The notes below the pieces were generated by a model. That model did not search any database, was not told the origin of the DNA, and saw only the letters and a program-made list of their open reading frames with translations. A DNA stretch of 64,000 nucleotides from contig CM028888.1 of NCBI GenBank assembly GCA_016801885.1, positions 18,213,170-18,277,169 on the forward strand. Reading direction: 5' to 3'. Source of the DNA: Toxotes chatareus (taxonomy: Eukaryota > Chordata > Actinopteri > Toxotidae). Both the position numbers and the translations under genes were made by a program. Position 1 is the stretch's first letter, and every line of letters begins with the position of its first letter. Of the stretch, positions 1-9,698 are shown piece by piece.

Positions 1-600
1 TTTTAAGCAAACACAATCACAGTGATGTATGTAATTTGTAAACTGCTGGCAGTTTGGTAGATTTACTACCGCCCGGGCTAACATTAGGTTGGATAAGACA
101 GTGAGGATAGAGAGGCCACCGCTAAGCTAGCCGTGTCCCTGGACTGAGCAGCGGCAGCAGAATAACACACTCCCACAGACACCTCCGTGTCCTTGGCTAA
201 TTTACTTGTGGCCGCAATCTCGACCACATTAGCTTTATCTTATCAGGGAGCTCTCTCCTCAGCCGGACTGTGTGTGCTGCTAGCTACCATTGACGTTGCA
301 GCCTTCAGAGGGAGCTTCTTCCTCACCTTTCCTCTTGAAAAACGACATGACGGGTTTTCACAGTCTGGACGTTTCCTCAGCTCACTGACACCGTCCCGTG
401 CATTGGCGGCTCCCTTCATTCAAATGCATCTGTTCCTCGCGCTCCTCGGGTGGAAACGGGTTGTTCACGCAGCCCCGGTGAGCGCTGTCAAATTACAGTT
501 TTCTCCAAATCCAAGCCCAGTGCAACGGCCATATTGTCAATAAACGTCCTACTTCCGGGCTAGTGCGGCAGCAGCATTGTGGGAAATGGTGCGGTAGCTG
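1..600. other. GC-rich, promoter-like stretch without an assigned gene
   Basis: This stretch is richer in CpG than the AT-rich DNA to its right and ends in a cluster of promoter-type motifs around 551-585. No reading frame here resembles a known protein. The only long frame (187-543) lacks an ATG start and is low in coding character. It may be the 5' end of a gene running leftwards out of the window; that is an inference. Confidence 0.35.
551..585 (-). promoter_or_regulatory. ETS-type and ZNF143-type promoter motifs
   Basis: On the minus strand TTCCCACAATGC (585-574) fits the remembered ZNF143/SBS core (CCCAYAATGC), and CCCGGAAGT (559-551) fits an ETS-family site. Such pairs are common at CpG-island promoters of housekeeping genes. 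The motif match is seen; binding is inferred. Confidence 0.4.
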
Positions 601-1900
601 CTCTGGTCAGAGGAGGGCGCTGTGTCCGAGTGGACACAACATGGTGGACAACAAGTGTTAGTCATTTTGACATAATGCAATGTGGCTTCTACAGTTTGAT
701 AACAATACACAGCAATAAATGTATTTAATATTGTTAGAATATTGGCATATATGGAGTGGAATATATATACCTGACCATTCTTACAAATACAGGTAGACTA
801 AATGAAAGCCTTTATTTTTTCTACTTAATTTTATAGTGCCGATTGTGTTGATTAAACTGTTATTATTATTTTTGAAGGATGTAGTCTGTGATGCTGTTGC
901 GTTGCATTTCATTGTGTTAACAAGTGTTCCCATTATTTTGTCCACCCCATTCAAATGAATGATTTCAATAAAAACTGAACATTATAATCTTCATGAAGGA
1001 AGATTTGTTGCAGGACTATTGAATCAGACTGACTTACCTTTAGCAAGGTGCACTAAATACACTGACAACTGAGTGTATAAAGTGTGTATATAAAATGTAA
1101 AGCAAATATATGTTTTGCTTAAATGTACAATATTTCACCAACAGTGATCATTAAATCTAAAGGCCAGAATGCTTTTCATCACAACAATGACAAAATGTGA
1201 CATTGTGTTTTAATTTTGTTTTCTATAATGTAAAAAATGTTGTAATGAGGGCTGCAGTTGTGCAAACATGACCTCTGTCGAATATTTGTTTTCACCTTAT
1301 GACTTCTTAGTATAAGAAGTACAGCTGTGACACAGACATTAGGGGGATCTGGCACATTTTGTACACACCTCCACTTTCCTAAAAAGAGGTTTGATCAAGC
1401 AAGGAAGAGAAAACACCTGTGTAGGTGGAACATCTGTGGATCAGGCCTTTAAAAACTAAAATGCTTGTTTTCTGTGCCTGAGCAAACACTGACAACATTC
1501 TTGCAGCTGTCTGGTTTGTTCTGCCTTGCACAATTTCGGTGGAGTTGGCAGGCAACTGTGTATTTCAAGGTCCCAAATTTATTATATATTTAGAAGTAAC
1601 AAATGTTGCCTCTAAATATATTTACCACAGCAGTCAGTGAACAAACAGACGAGAAGATCCAAAACACTTAAGAGAATTCTGACATTTTTATTTCATGAAA
1701 TGTAGTGATTTTGTTTATAAGAAAAGTAGAATAATTTTGAGAGATGTGATTGAAGAGCAAACATTCACAGAAGTAATGCTAACTAATCATTTTCAATGTA
1801 AAATTCAAGTTATTTGTGGGGTATCATATTACATAAAGACTAATATAAATCACATACTGCTTGATAAATTTAGATTAGCAAGAGATGCCATTCTGATGAT
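600..1900. other. AT-rich intergenic DNA
   Basis: I see no gene, RNA or clear mobile element here. Part of 1687-1920 is expected to be the 3' UTR of the minus-strand ester hydrolase gene. Confidence 0.5.
1687..1692 (-). other. Candidate poly(A) signal of the C11orf54-like gene
   Basis: TTTATT on the plus strand reads AATAAA on the minus strand, about 230 bases past the stop codon of the ester hydrolase gene. It is the best placed of several AT-rich candidates. Confidence 0.4.
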
Positions 1901-1920
1901 TTATAAATTCATTAAGTGTT

Positions 1921-2094
1921 TCAGTCTCGTCCAACTCCATGGGTCTCTTTGGGCCTGTCGATGCGGTAGACAAACTCTGCAGGCATGAAGTAGCCCAGGT
2001 ACTCCACACTGTCAGGTGTGGTGTCTATGTAGTAGTGGCCACCTTCTCCGTGGTGGCTGAAGCAGTGTGTGTGCTCCACACGAAGGTCCAAACC
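1921..2094 (-). CDS. c11orf54: c11orf54 exon 8 with zinc-binding histidines and stop
   Basis: Codes for the last 57 residues and TGA. It holds the HTH pair and the third histidine of GEGGHY, plus TTPDSVEYLGYF and the C-terminus ETHGVGRD, nearly identical to human ETHSIGRD. Confidence 0.97.
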   Translation of the reverse strand, partial: GLDLRVEHTHCFSHHGEGGHYYIDTTPDSVEYLGYFMPAEFVYRIDRPKETHGVGRD

Positions 2095-4079
2095 CTGAAC
2101 ACGCAGCAAACAAATGAACAGAACCATTACAGAACAGCCTACTTTACAAATGCAGTTCTGAAAAAAAAAAAAGACATACACAGATCTTGTTTCATCCATC
2201 TCATTGCTGTGTTTGCTTTACGTACAGGATCTCTGGAAACGAGCACTGACTGGCAGATGAGTGGAGCGCTGACTTCAAAGTGCTTGAGCCAGTTGTTGAC
2301 CTCATCGTTGGTGTTGAGGGGGCACACTGAGAACTCTCTTGGCTATCCATAAGCCAACACAAGAAAATTTATCAACGCATGTAACCATTGGTAACTGTCA
2401 GTACTGCGTTCTATGTCTTGTCCATTATTTACCATGATGTGAATTTTAGCTTTCCCTTTCTGGATGATGAAGGTACCTCCTAGAGCCAGGCTTTTATCAG
2501 GATAGTGACCTTCGAGAGTCTTCCTCAAGGCCGTTACAAGACTTTGGCTTCCTGTTCTCTTCTTAGCCCTCACCTCTATGACCTGGAGAGGCACATGGGT
2601 GAGGAGGGAATGGTCAGCCTGTAGAGTCACTGTGTTTTTGTTAATGTTTATTCTTTCAAATGTTTGGGGCACACGTGGTGATGGGGCTGAAGTTCATGCA
2701 CAACAACTTCGTTATTAACTTGCAGATAATTGTGCTGAAGTTCATATATAACTAGAGAAGTTCATCATTGGCCAAAAACCAAAGTAAATAATGACAATGC
2801 ATTTTTAAAAGAACTCCAACACACGTCACACCTTTCATTCTCTGAAGCAAAAAGCTACAGATCTTGTTTGGTCAGATAAGACTGATTACCTTTCCTGACT
2901 TCCCTTCACAAGCATACAGATTGCCCAGCAGTCCAAAGTTGCAGTCAGAGAATTTGTCACTGTATTTTTCTTGCAAACACTGACCATCAACCGGATTGAT
3001 GGAGGAGAAGTAACTGCTGTTCACTGCAGGCCTTCCCTCTGCCTCTGTCAGGACCAGAGGCATCAGCTGTGGATGAGAGTAGTCCATCACGACAACTGTT
3101 CTCAAAGTTTACAACGACACAGTGATGCTTTACTGCAGGGAAATCCACTGATTTACTGATGCCAACATGTTGCTTTTAGCTGCATGAAACACTGAGTATG
3201 AGTGGTAAAGGTGAACAACCTCTGCATTCATTCCAACAATCCTGGAGGGAGCACCCGCTGCACCGAGGATGAAAGCTCCAGTTAGCTCCACCTCTTTTGA
3301 TACAGAGTTCATGTTGTATTCCTGAGAGGAAGAGGAGGAGGAGGAAGAGGAGAGCAATATAAAAATTCCATTTACTACAGGTCATTTTGTATTATGCTGT
3401 TTTTTCATACACTGCCCTATGTGTGGCAGAAAAGGCTACCTTGTCCTTTTGAACCAAGGGAATCAGGTATGGTACACCACCAACATCGGTGATACGAGGA
3501 CTTCCACACAAGCCTTCAGCATGAGGACAGATGTTACATTAAGAGAAAAACATTTTGTGACACAAATCTGTGAGGCCTCTAATGTTCCACACATGCAATA
3601 TTGTTTGATAAAAAAAGTGTTTAATTCCTCAGTCTGCAAAGTAAGTTCAAATACACCTCAAGTATGTGTCAAACTGTGCATGAATGGACCAAATCCACAT
3701 GAGAGATCTGATTTTGTACAGTCCTCGTGAGTTTCTGCTAGGTTTATTGTGACCCTGTAATAGACCCTGGAATATGAATATGAATATGTGCATGGTGGGC
3801 TCTTACCTTTGGCAGGAAACTGGAATGGTTCTTTGGTGAGATCTGGACACTCCACAACATTCACCTGAACTTCTGCAAAGTTGTCTTGCAGTCCTGTCTG
3901 TAATACTGCACCCAGCAAAAACGTCTACATTACTCTCCCTTCATGAACATCCTGTTTGATAAGCATGCCTCTGCATACCACTTTGCCTGTATATTAAAGC
4001 TGAAGTCCTTACCACCACGCAGCTCCTCCAGACCTGGGGCGTGCAGCTGAACCTTCTCAGTTTTGCTGATATCTGCCAT
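1921..4079 (-). CDS. c11orf54: Zinc-containing ester hydrolase C11orf54 homologue (PTD012), 8 coding exons, complete
   Basis: Translated exons give a 319-residue protein that aligns along its whole length with human C11orf54 (315 aa), a DUF1907-family protein with ester hydrolase activity on model substrates and a zinc ion held by three histidines. Diagnostic stretches are CPDLTKEPF, VGGVPYLIPLV, GAFILGA, GGTFIIQKGK and EHTH...GEGGHY. The zinc ligands are expected at His270, His272 and His282 (human 266, 268 and 278), all in the last exon. Coding exons are 4079-4013, 3905-3807, 3513-3440, 3321-3220, 3066-2890, 2582-2433, 2342-2226 and 2094-1921. They sum to 960 bases with consistent phases. 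The ATG has G at -3 and G at +4. Exon 5' ends all follow AG. One donor (after 3220) is weak. The gene is head to head with the taf1d-like gene, 941 bases apart. The physiological substrate is not settled. Confidence 0.96.
2226..2342 (-). CDS. c11orf54: c11orf54 exon 7
   Basis: Codes for 39 residues, PREFSVCPLN to VLVSRDP, matching human PAEFSSCPLN...VSRDP. Donor GTACGT. Confidence 0.94.
2433..2582 (-). CDS. c11orf54: c11orf54 exon 6
   Basis: Codes for exactly 50 residues, VIEVRAKKRT to KAKIHIM, including GGTFIIQKGK. Acceptor CTCTCCAG, donor GTAAAT, phase 0 at both ends. Confidence 0.95.
2890..3066 (-). CDS. c11orf54: c11orf54 exon 5
   Basis: Codes for 59 residues, LMPLVLTEAE to EGKSGK, including YFSSINPVDGQC, which matches human YFAHVNPADGGC. 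Acceptor TCCACAG, donor GTAATC, phase 0 at both ends. Confidence 0.94.
3220..3321 (-). CDS. c11orf54: c11orf54 exon 4
   Basis: Codes for 34 residues including VELTGAFILGA. The acceptor is good (CTCTCAG). The donor GTTGTT has T at +3 and +5 and is weak, but homology on both sides fixes this junction. Confidence 0.9.
3440..3513 (-). CDS. c11orf54: c11orf54 exon 3
   Basis: Codes for LCGSPRITDVGGVPYLIPLV and QKDK. It completes a split glycine codon with exon 2 and ends in phase 0 at GTAGCC. The acceptor (CTGAAG) is not strongly pyrimidine-rich. Confidence 0.92.
3807..3905 (-). CDS. c11orf54: c11orf54 exon 2
   Basis: Codes for the conserved segment containing LQDNFAEVQV and CPDLTKEPF. Acceptor TGCAG, donor GTAAGA, phases 1 and 1. 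Confidence 0.94.
4013..4079 (-). CDS. c11orf54: c11orf54 exon 1 (coding part)
   Basis: Codes for residues 1-22, MADISKTEKV...EELRG, and ends in phase 1 at a GTAAGG donor. The start matches the human protein in position. Confidence 0.92.
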
Positions 4080-5020
4080 AACTGTACTTCGGGGTGAATG
4101 TATCAGCTGACTGCTAGCAGAGCAGGAGAAGTCGATTGTTAAAGCGGGCACATCCAGTGTGTGGTTAAAGTACAACCAAAGAGTAAACACGAGCAAGATA
4201 GTTCAAATCCCAGATAGTGTTTCATCGTCTATGCATTGTTAGTATATGTTTAAATATATAAATATCTTTAGCTCACGTTGACCAGTATAGACTACATCTG
4301 TATATGTCTTATAGGTCATATTTACATTCATTTGCATAGACAATCCAATTTTTTTTTTTTTAATTTAATTAAACAATCTGATTGTATTTCTACAGTATAA
4401 ATCTGTCCGTTTATAGAATCGGTATTTTCGGTTAATATTAAAATCACTTGATTCCCGTGTTTTTCAAGAAAATAAAATGAACTCAAAATCAGTTTACTGG
4501 CTTATTCTGGAGCTTTCACCTCACGGTCTTCATCAAGCACATGGTGTTTCCTCATCCATTTGATCATATACATATGCGCTTATCTCACGTTCACTCGTTT
4601 ATGTGGGGGAAAAAAACTTGATTAATAACAACCTGAATTTATTGTGGGAATCCTTGCAGTCGAAAACGGAAGTAGAAAAGAGTGAACCGTCTCGTTACTG
4701 TGTGTGTGATTTGTGCCTCCTTTTTGGTGATTGAGGTCACGTGATGAACACTCGTCGCGTTGTTGACGTATAATCACTTCCTGGTTGTCCCAAAACCACA
4801 TGTGGAGCGTCTTTATTTATTTGTTGTGGTGCAGCTGCACGTCGCTGTACAACGTTAGCGAAATGTTTAGTTAATATTGTCACTGTGCATCTGCAGCAGA
4901 CCTTAAACCAGACAGAGTCCACGCATTTCGAACATCTTTTTCATTGGAGGCACCAAGAGGATTCAGTCTTCTACTACTACAGTCCACTACTTCAATCTCT
5001 GTCTTTGGCTAAGATCCTCA
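4080..5020. promoter_or_regulatory. Shared head-to-head promoter region of c11orf54 and taf1d
   Basis: The 941 bases between the two start codons must hold both 5' ends. The half nearer taf1d has promoter-type motifs: CGGAAGT (about 4668), GTCACGTGAT (4736-4745, a bHLH-leucine-zipper/CLEAR-type E-box), TGACGT (about 4764) and CACTTCCTG (about 4776). The left half (4200-4620) is AT-rich and looks neutral. Bidirectional activity is inferred from layout. Confidence 0.55.
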
Positions 5021-5214
5021 ATGACCGGAGTGCGTAAATCCCAAAAGCGGACTAACTCAGATGCCACTGCGGAAGCTTTATCAGCACAGTCATGCTACAC
5101 AGTTCTAGAAACATCCCCTCCAGACTACGTGGAGAAAATATCGCGGTATCTTGAGTCTTCGGTGGGACAGAGCAGACATGATAAAGAATCTAATGACCCA
5201 GCTGAAGCAGAAAG
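5021..5214 (+). CDS. taf1d: taf1d exon 1
   Basis: ATG at 5021 opens a basic N-terminus (MTGVRKSQKRTNSD) followed by 50 polar residues. Donor GTAAGG, phase 2. No conserved domain is recognised in this exon alone. Confidence 0.8.
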
Positions 5215-8200
5215 GTAAGGATGATCCTCACATGTCACAATGAATGAAGGAATGATCCAGCTTCGCCTGTAACATCAACCTGAAAACGCCCCAGTCTGAC
5301 TTTCCACATGTGTAACTGTGTCTCTGCAGTGATTCAGGAGACAGCCTGTTCATCACCCAGAAACCAGTACCTGAGGCTGTGAGGTCAGGGAGACGGCGTC
5401 ACTGCAGCCGGAGGTCAGATCCAGCGTCTACCAGGTATCTGGAAGAAGGTGAGGATGACTCTTCATCATCCTCTTCCCATGAAGAATCCAAAACTGACAA
5501 AAGGAGCAGAACGCAGAAAGTCAAGCTGCCAAAGTACAGCTTCCCTTTCCTCACAGACAGGAAGTGGAAGTCCAAGACCACTCTGCTATCTGTCCCTCAG
5601 AACACAGCCCTTCATGTAAGGACAACCCATACTTCAGTATGCATTTTCTTTTGGCTGGCTTTTGTTGTGTACCCTTTAACAAATATTAATGTTAGTCTTT
5701 CCCTTTTACAGAATTCTGTGATGGGAGGCTTCTTTAAATGTGTCAGAGAGCTGTGGCAGGGCTATCAGAGAGGAGAGGGAGTGCAGGCGTCTTTACCAAC
5801 AGTTGACAGGGATGGGGAGCTCATATCTCCATTGTCAGAGTAAGTTTATTTCCAAGGATAATCATGCTTATTTGAAATCACGTGTGCAGTATGATTTTAA
5901 TTAAATTCTTTATACATTGCTATAAAGGTGCTATACGACTAATTGATTGGTAATAAAACACATCTGTTTTGTTACAGAGAAGAAGAAGAAGAAAGGCCAG
6001 AAAGTGAGGACATCAAAGTGGTGGTAAGCATTCTGCTAAAACAAAGAAATACTGGATCTCACAGCACTTTTTGGGTGTGAACTTATTCTTTGTGTGTCAT
6101 CTTACAGGAGAGGAAACGGTTTGCTGTACCATCAAAATCAATGTGCTCCCAAACGTGGTACACTCCAGAGAGGAAAGACAGCCAGGTAAAACAACAGAGG
6201 AAGAGGAGGAGGACAGCTGGTAATGCCGGACAAGAAATGTCACGAGGAAGACAAAAGAAAACGCAACATAAAATACCAGCTAAGGCAACCACATCAAAGC
6301 CCACAGCACTGCATTCACAGAGCTCTGCTAATGGAGATCTTTCTCATAAAGTTCTGGCTGAGAGGGAGACAAGTGATGAACATGTGACAAATGACAGAAG
6401 CATCCTGACCCAAACTGAAACGCCAAAGACAAAGAGACAGCTTACCAAACGAAGCAAAAAGATTCTTTCTCAAGAAAAAGAAATGGAGGAAGAGCTGCAC
6501 AATGATAGTGATGCTACATTTTGTGAGACACTTGAGCTACAGGGAAGTTCAGGAGAGTGCACGCTAAAGGACAGAGAAGCATCCCCAAATGTAACAGAGC
6601 CTCAAGCTGATGTTTTCCACACAGACGATCAGTCCCAGACGGGACAGGCAGAGGACGAACCTGAAAGCCAGAGTCTACTCCAGAGCCTCCCTAACCTTGT
6701 AAGTGGCACTAATGATGATAGGATGCACAACGAAACCAGGGTAAAGAAGAAGAAGAAAACAAAAGGAGATTGTGAAAGCGTTACAGAAGGAAAGGATCAG
6801 AGTCTGAAAGAGCCAGAGGGTCTGCGTGCTGCAGCATCTGCGAACGTGGAAGGAGAAGAGACTCCCAGCCTGTCTGAGGACAATCGAGCAGAGCCTCCAG
6901 CATCGCAGCCCGATATCACTCTGAGACAGAAGGAGAGACACATGCCTGATTTAAAACAAATAAAAAAGAAGAAGTTGGCAGCAGATAATGTTGGACAGGA
7001 GGAGGAAGGAAACTTGGAGTCTCATGTGAGACCGGAGAAGGATCCTCTGTTTTCAGTGACATGTACAGAGGTGAATAGTGGAGGGGAGAAGAAAAAGAAA
7101 AGGAGGAACAGAAGTGTTGAGGATGATGAGGGTGAGGAACGGTTACAGTCCATGGTCATTTCAGAACCTCTAAACAATGATGCTGAGACACAGAGGAAAA
7201 AGAAAAAGAGAAAAAAAGAAAAGGAAATTGTAAAGATGGAAGAACATGAAGAAGAGGAAGCTTCAGATCTGCCTCTGATGTCAGAAGGACAGTTTGAGGA
7301 AATGGGTTTAAATTGTTTGGAAAATACAGAAGCTGCTGAAGAAACATTAGAATCTGGTTACGAAAAGAAAAGAAAAAAGCGCAAAAAGAAGAAACTGTCA
7401 GCTTCTCACGATGATGCTCAGGTTGGAGCAGAGGATGATGTAGATCTGATCTTGTCTAATGATGGAACCTTGGAAGGACATACAGGGCTGCCTGTGAAGA
7501 AGAAGAAGAAGAAGAAGAACAGGGAAAGCATCTCTGAAGAGGTGGACATTTCTTGCTCTCCTGACAAAGACAAAATGAATAGTGTAGATAATTCCCAGAA
7601 AACAGAGGAGGAGCCTGACGACCCACATGCTGAACTGTTGACTAAGAAAAAAAAGAAAAAGAGCAAAACATCCAGCAGAAATGTCTCAGAGGACACTGTG
7701 ACACAAAGCGATGATTCAGTGTCTGTGCGGAAAAAGGAAAAGAAGAGGACCTCTTCCTTCCTCGTTGCTGATGCAGAGGAAAAAGATGCTCAAACGCACG
7801 AGGAACAGAGTTCTCCTTGTTTAGAATCTGTAGCTGCTCGTGTCTGGGGCACAGAAAAGCCTGGTGTCAGGGCCGGTGATCTTCAGACCAAATCAGCAGA
7901 GCTCGCTGGACATTTGGAGGCATGTGATGATGGGGTCAGGAAAGAGAAAAGGAAGAGAAAGATGTCGGTCATGCAGGAGAGCGTGGAGAAAGATCATGAG
8001 CGGGATTTTGAAACATGTCAGGGGGCTTTGCCTGAAACGGCCGACACAGGGGTAAAGAGAAAAAAGAAACATAAGAGGAATGAAAGTGAGTCTGTGATGC
8101 CTGCAGAACAATTAGAAAGTGCAGATGATGCGGGAGGTTCTCAAACTGATGAGGCTGTGGTGGTAAAAAAGAAGAAGAAAAAGCATAAAGGCAGAGAGAG

Positions 8201-8639
8201 TCCACCTGCTGCCACTGACAGTGTTGAACAGTCGGCCTTTCCTTTGGTTGCAGAGGAAATACCTCATGATAGTGATACATCTGACAAAGCAACCAAGGAA
8301 ACGTTGAACATGGCGGCTCACGCCTCACCATCTTCAGACACACCTGGAAAGTCAGTATTAAATAATGAGAGAGACGAGAAGAGAAAGGAAAAAATAAAAT
8401 CCACTGCTAATGTCTTGCATAAGAGGAAACTGTTGACTGAATTTGCTGAAACAGAAACCTATAAAACCAAAAAGGAGAAAAGAAATCAGCCCACAACTCC
8501 CAGCAGCACTGGGTTCTCAGAGATGTCTCCGTCCCAGTTTAAAACGTCTTTCTCGGACAGTATAGTGAAAAACAAGCACAAAATGGCCAAGAGGAGACTT
8601 CATAATCCAAGTGAGGACTTCCTCATAGATGATGTCTGA
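5021..8639 (+). CDS. taf1d: TAF1D-like RNA polymerase I (SL1/TIF-IB) subunit with long lysine-rich tail, 5 exons
   Basis: Exons 5021-5214, 5330-5615, 5712-5839, 5978-6023 and 6108-8639 join in frame to 1061 codons plus stop. The first 220 residues resemble human TAF1D: acidic-serine DSGDSLFITQKP, then SFPFL, GFFKCVRELWQGY and DGELISPLSEEEE, against human SSDSSLFKTQ, GFPFL, GFFNYIEKL and DGSISPIEE. TAF1D is part of SL1, which recruits Pol I to rDNA promoters in the nucleolus. Human TAF1D has only 278 residues. Here the last exon adds about 840 residues with at least 12 lysine/arginine blocks separated by acidic, serine-rich stretches, as in nucleolar scaffold proteins. The neighbour c11orf54 is also at human 11q21, which supports the call. 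No catalytic motif is seen. Confidence 0.82.
5330..5615 (+). CDS. taf1d: taf1d exon 2
   Basis: Follows TCTCTGCAG. Holds the acidic DSGDSLFITQK segment, an arginine-rich stretch, a poly-serine run and KYSFPFLTDRKW, the first TAF1D landmark. Ends in phase 0 at GTAAGG. Confidence 0.88.
5712..5839 (+). CDS. taf1d: taf1d exon 3
   Basis: Codes for NSVMGGFFKCVRELWQGYQ and DGELISPLSE, the best conserved TAF1D segment. Acceptor TTTTACAG, donor GTAAGT, phase 2 out. Confidence 0.88.
5978..6023 (+). CDS. taf1d: taf1d exon 4
   Basis: A 46-base exon coding for a glutamate run and RPESEDIKVV. Acceptor TTACAG, donor GTAAGC, phase 0 out. Confidence 0.82.
6108..8639 (+). CDS. taf1d: taf1d exon 5, lysine-block tail and stop
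   Basis: A single open exon of 2532 bases (843 codons) that starts ERKRFAVPSK and ends NPSEDFLIDDV. It carries repeated modules: four to eight lysines or arginines, then about 30-50 acidic or serine-rich residues. It has no stop over its whole length, which for AG-rich sequence of this size argues for real coding. The last 40 residues are less repetitive and may be a short conserved end. Confidence 0.85.
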   Translation, partial: ERKRFAVPSKSMCSQTWYTPERKDSQVKQQRKRRRTAGNAGQEMSRGRQKKTQHKIPAKATTSKPTALHSQSSANGDLSHKVLAERETSDEHVTNDRSILTQTETPKTKRQLTKRSKKILSQEKEMEEELHNDSDATFCETLELQGSSGECTLKDREASPNVTEPQADVFHTDDQSQTGQAEDEPESQSLLQSLPNLVSGTNDDRMHNETRVKKKKKTKGDCESVTEGKDQSLKEPEGLRAAASANVEGEETPSLSEDNRAEPPASQPDITLRQKERHMPDLKQIKKKKLAADNVGQEEEGNLESHVRPEKDPLFSVTCTEVNSGGEKKKKRRNRSVEDDEGEERLQSMVISEPLNNDAETQRKKKKRKKEKEIVKMEEHEEEEASDLPLMSEGQFEEMGLNCLENTEAAEETLESGYEKKRKKRKKKKLSASHDDAQVGAEDDVDLILSNDGTLEGHTGLPVKKKKKKKNRESISEEVDISCSPDKDKMNSVDNSQKTEEEPDDPHAELLTKKKKKKSKTSSRNVSEDTVTQSDDSVSVRKKEKKRTSSFLVADAEEKDAQTHEEQSSPCLESVAARVWGTEKPGVRAGDLQTKSAELAGHLEACDDGVRKEKRKRKMSVMQESVEKDHERDFETCQGALPETADTGVKRKKKHKRNESESVMPAEQLESADDAGGSQTDEAVVVKKKKKKHKGRESPPAATDSVEQSAFPLVAEEIPHDSDTSDKATKETLNMAAHASPSSDTPGKSVLNNERDEKRKEKIKSTANVLHKRKLLTEFAETETYKTKKEKRNQPTTPSSTGFSEMSPSQFKTSFSDSIVKNKHKMAKRRLHNPSEDFLIDDV

Positions 8640-9390
8640 ACTCGCTGTTGAAAGTTTGACCAGTAGGGAAATTATCAACAAAGATGCAGACTAACTCCTG
8701 AAAATAACTGAGGCAGCTACAACCAACATGAAGCCGCTGACTTTTTTAAACCAACAGTGTTAAAGTTACAAGTGAGAATGTGACTGTTGTGAGGTTTTCA
8801 CAAGTATTTTTTTTTTAATGTAGCTTGTTTTGTATCAAAGCATTTTTACTCACATGGCTCTCAACCTTTTTGGAGTTGAGAAGAGCTCTGGAGAAATAAC
8901 AACATGCTGTAACCAACCAGAATGATTGCTTTGTCTTTTTTTTCTCCTCAAAATAAAAGCTCTTAATGAGGTTAATGGGTAAAACTGTGCCACTGCTGCA
9001 GGTAAAACATTTTCAAGAAATCTTTTCAAAAAAAAGCTGGTACATTTACTGGTGTTTAAATTTGTGATCATGTTTGTGTGTGTCATAGTTACAGTGGCAG
9101 ACTTTTGGCAGATAAATGTGCAAAAATATTTTCCTTTGTGTATACTTGTCTACTCGTATGAACACCATGAATTTAAGAAGACTTATGCTTTTCCAAAAGT
9201 TGAATATATATCTACACATACTGAGAAAATGTTTATTTGGTCCCTATCTCCTGCATTTTTAGTTCTACGTACACTTATTTTGAAGGTGGCCGGAAATAAT
9301 ATATCCCGTCATCTCTAGCTTCATGGAATACCTGCGAGTTCCATAATGTGCCAACAATGCTTTTTTTAAAATACAGTTTATTTTGGAAGA
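8640..9390. other. taf1d 3' UTR and intergenic DNA
   Basis: Holds the 3' UTR with an AATAAA at 8952-8957, then AT-rich DNA with no supported feature up to the aspa promoter. Confidence 0.6.
8952..8957 (+). other. Candidate poly(A) signal of taf1d
   Basis: AATAAA lies 313 bases after the taf1d stop codon, in an AT-rich 3' UTR. Confidence 0.5.
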
Positions 9391-9698
9391 ACTTTACCGG
9401 AAATACGTAGTTGATGTTTTGTGTTGCTTTGACAGCCATAGGTAAACAACAGGAGGAAGCTTGTTAACCGGAGTTTGTGCCTTAACTCGAGATGCGGAGC
9501 ACAGCTCAGCGCATTTTACGCACGGTGACTGACCACAACAAGCCAGCGGGCACGTTACGTAAGCGCGCAGCCACAGCAGGCATTTAAACAGTGAGTGTGT
9601 GAAGCTCCAGCCACAAACTTTCCCTCTGTGCTCCCGAAGCCTCTGACACCAGCGTGTCTCCATCCGCACTCCGCACAGGTTTTGTTTACCGCACGGAC
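9391..9698 (+). promoter_or_regulatory. aspa: aspa promoter and 5' UTR region
   Basis: CpG content rises just before the aspa start codon. Visible motifs are ACCGGAAAT (about 9397), a palindromic TTACGTAA (9555-9562, PAR-bZIP/NFIL3 type) and a TATA-like TTTAAA (about 9583). Start-site position is not determinable here. Confidence 0.5.

Noticed and set aside
187..543. A 118-codon plus-strand frame at the left edge
   Set aside because: It starts at GTG, has no homology that I recognise and lies in promoter-like DNA.
5215..6107. snoRNAs in taf1d introns, as known for the human gene
   Set aside because: The four introns are 84-138 bases. I could not find a convincing pair of C and D boxes or an H/ACA fold; only a weak ATGAT and CTGA in intron 1.
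7418..7696. Minus-strand frames rich in phenylalanine and leucine inside taf1d exon 5
   Set aside because: They are the complement of lysine codon blocks.
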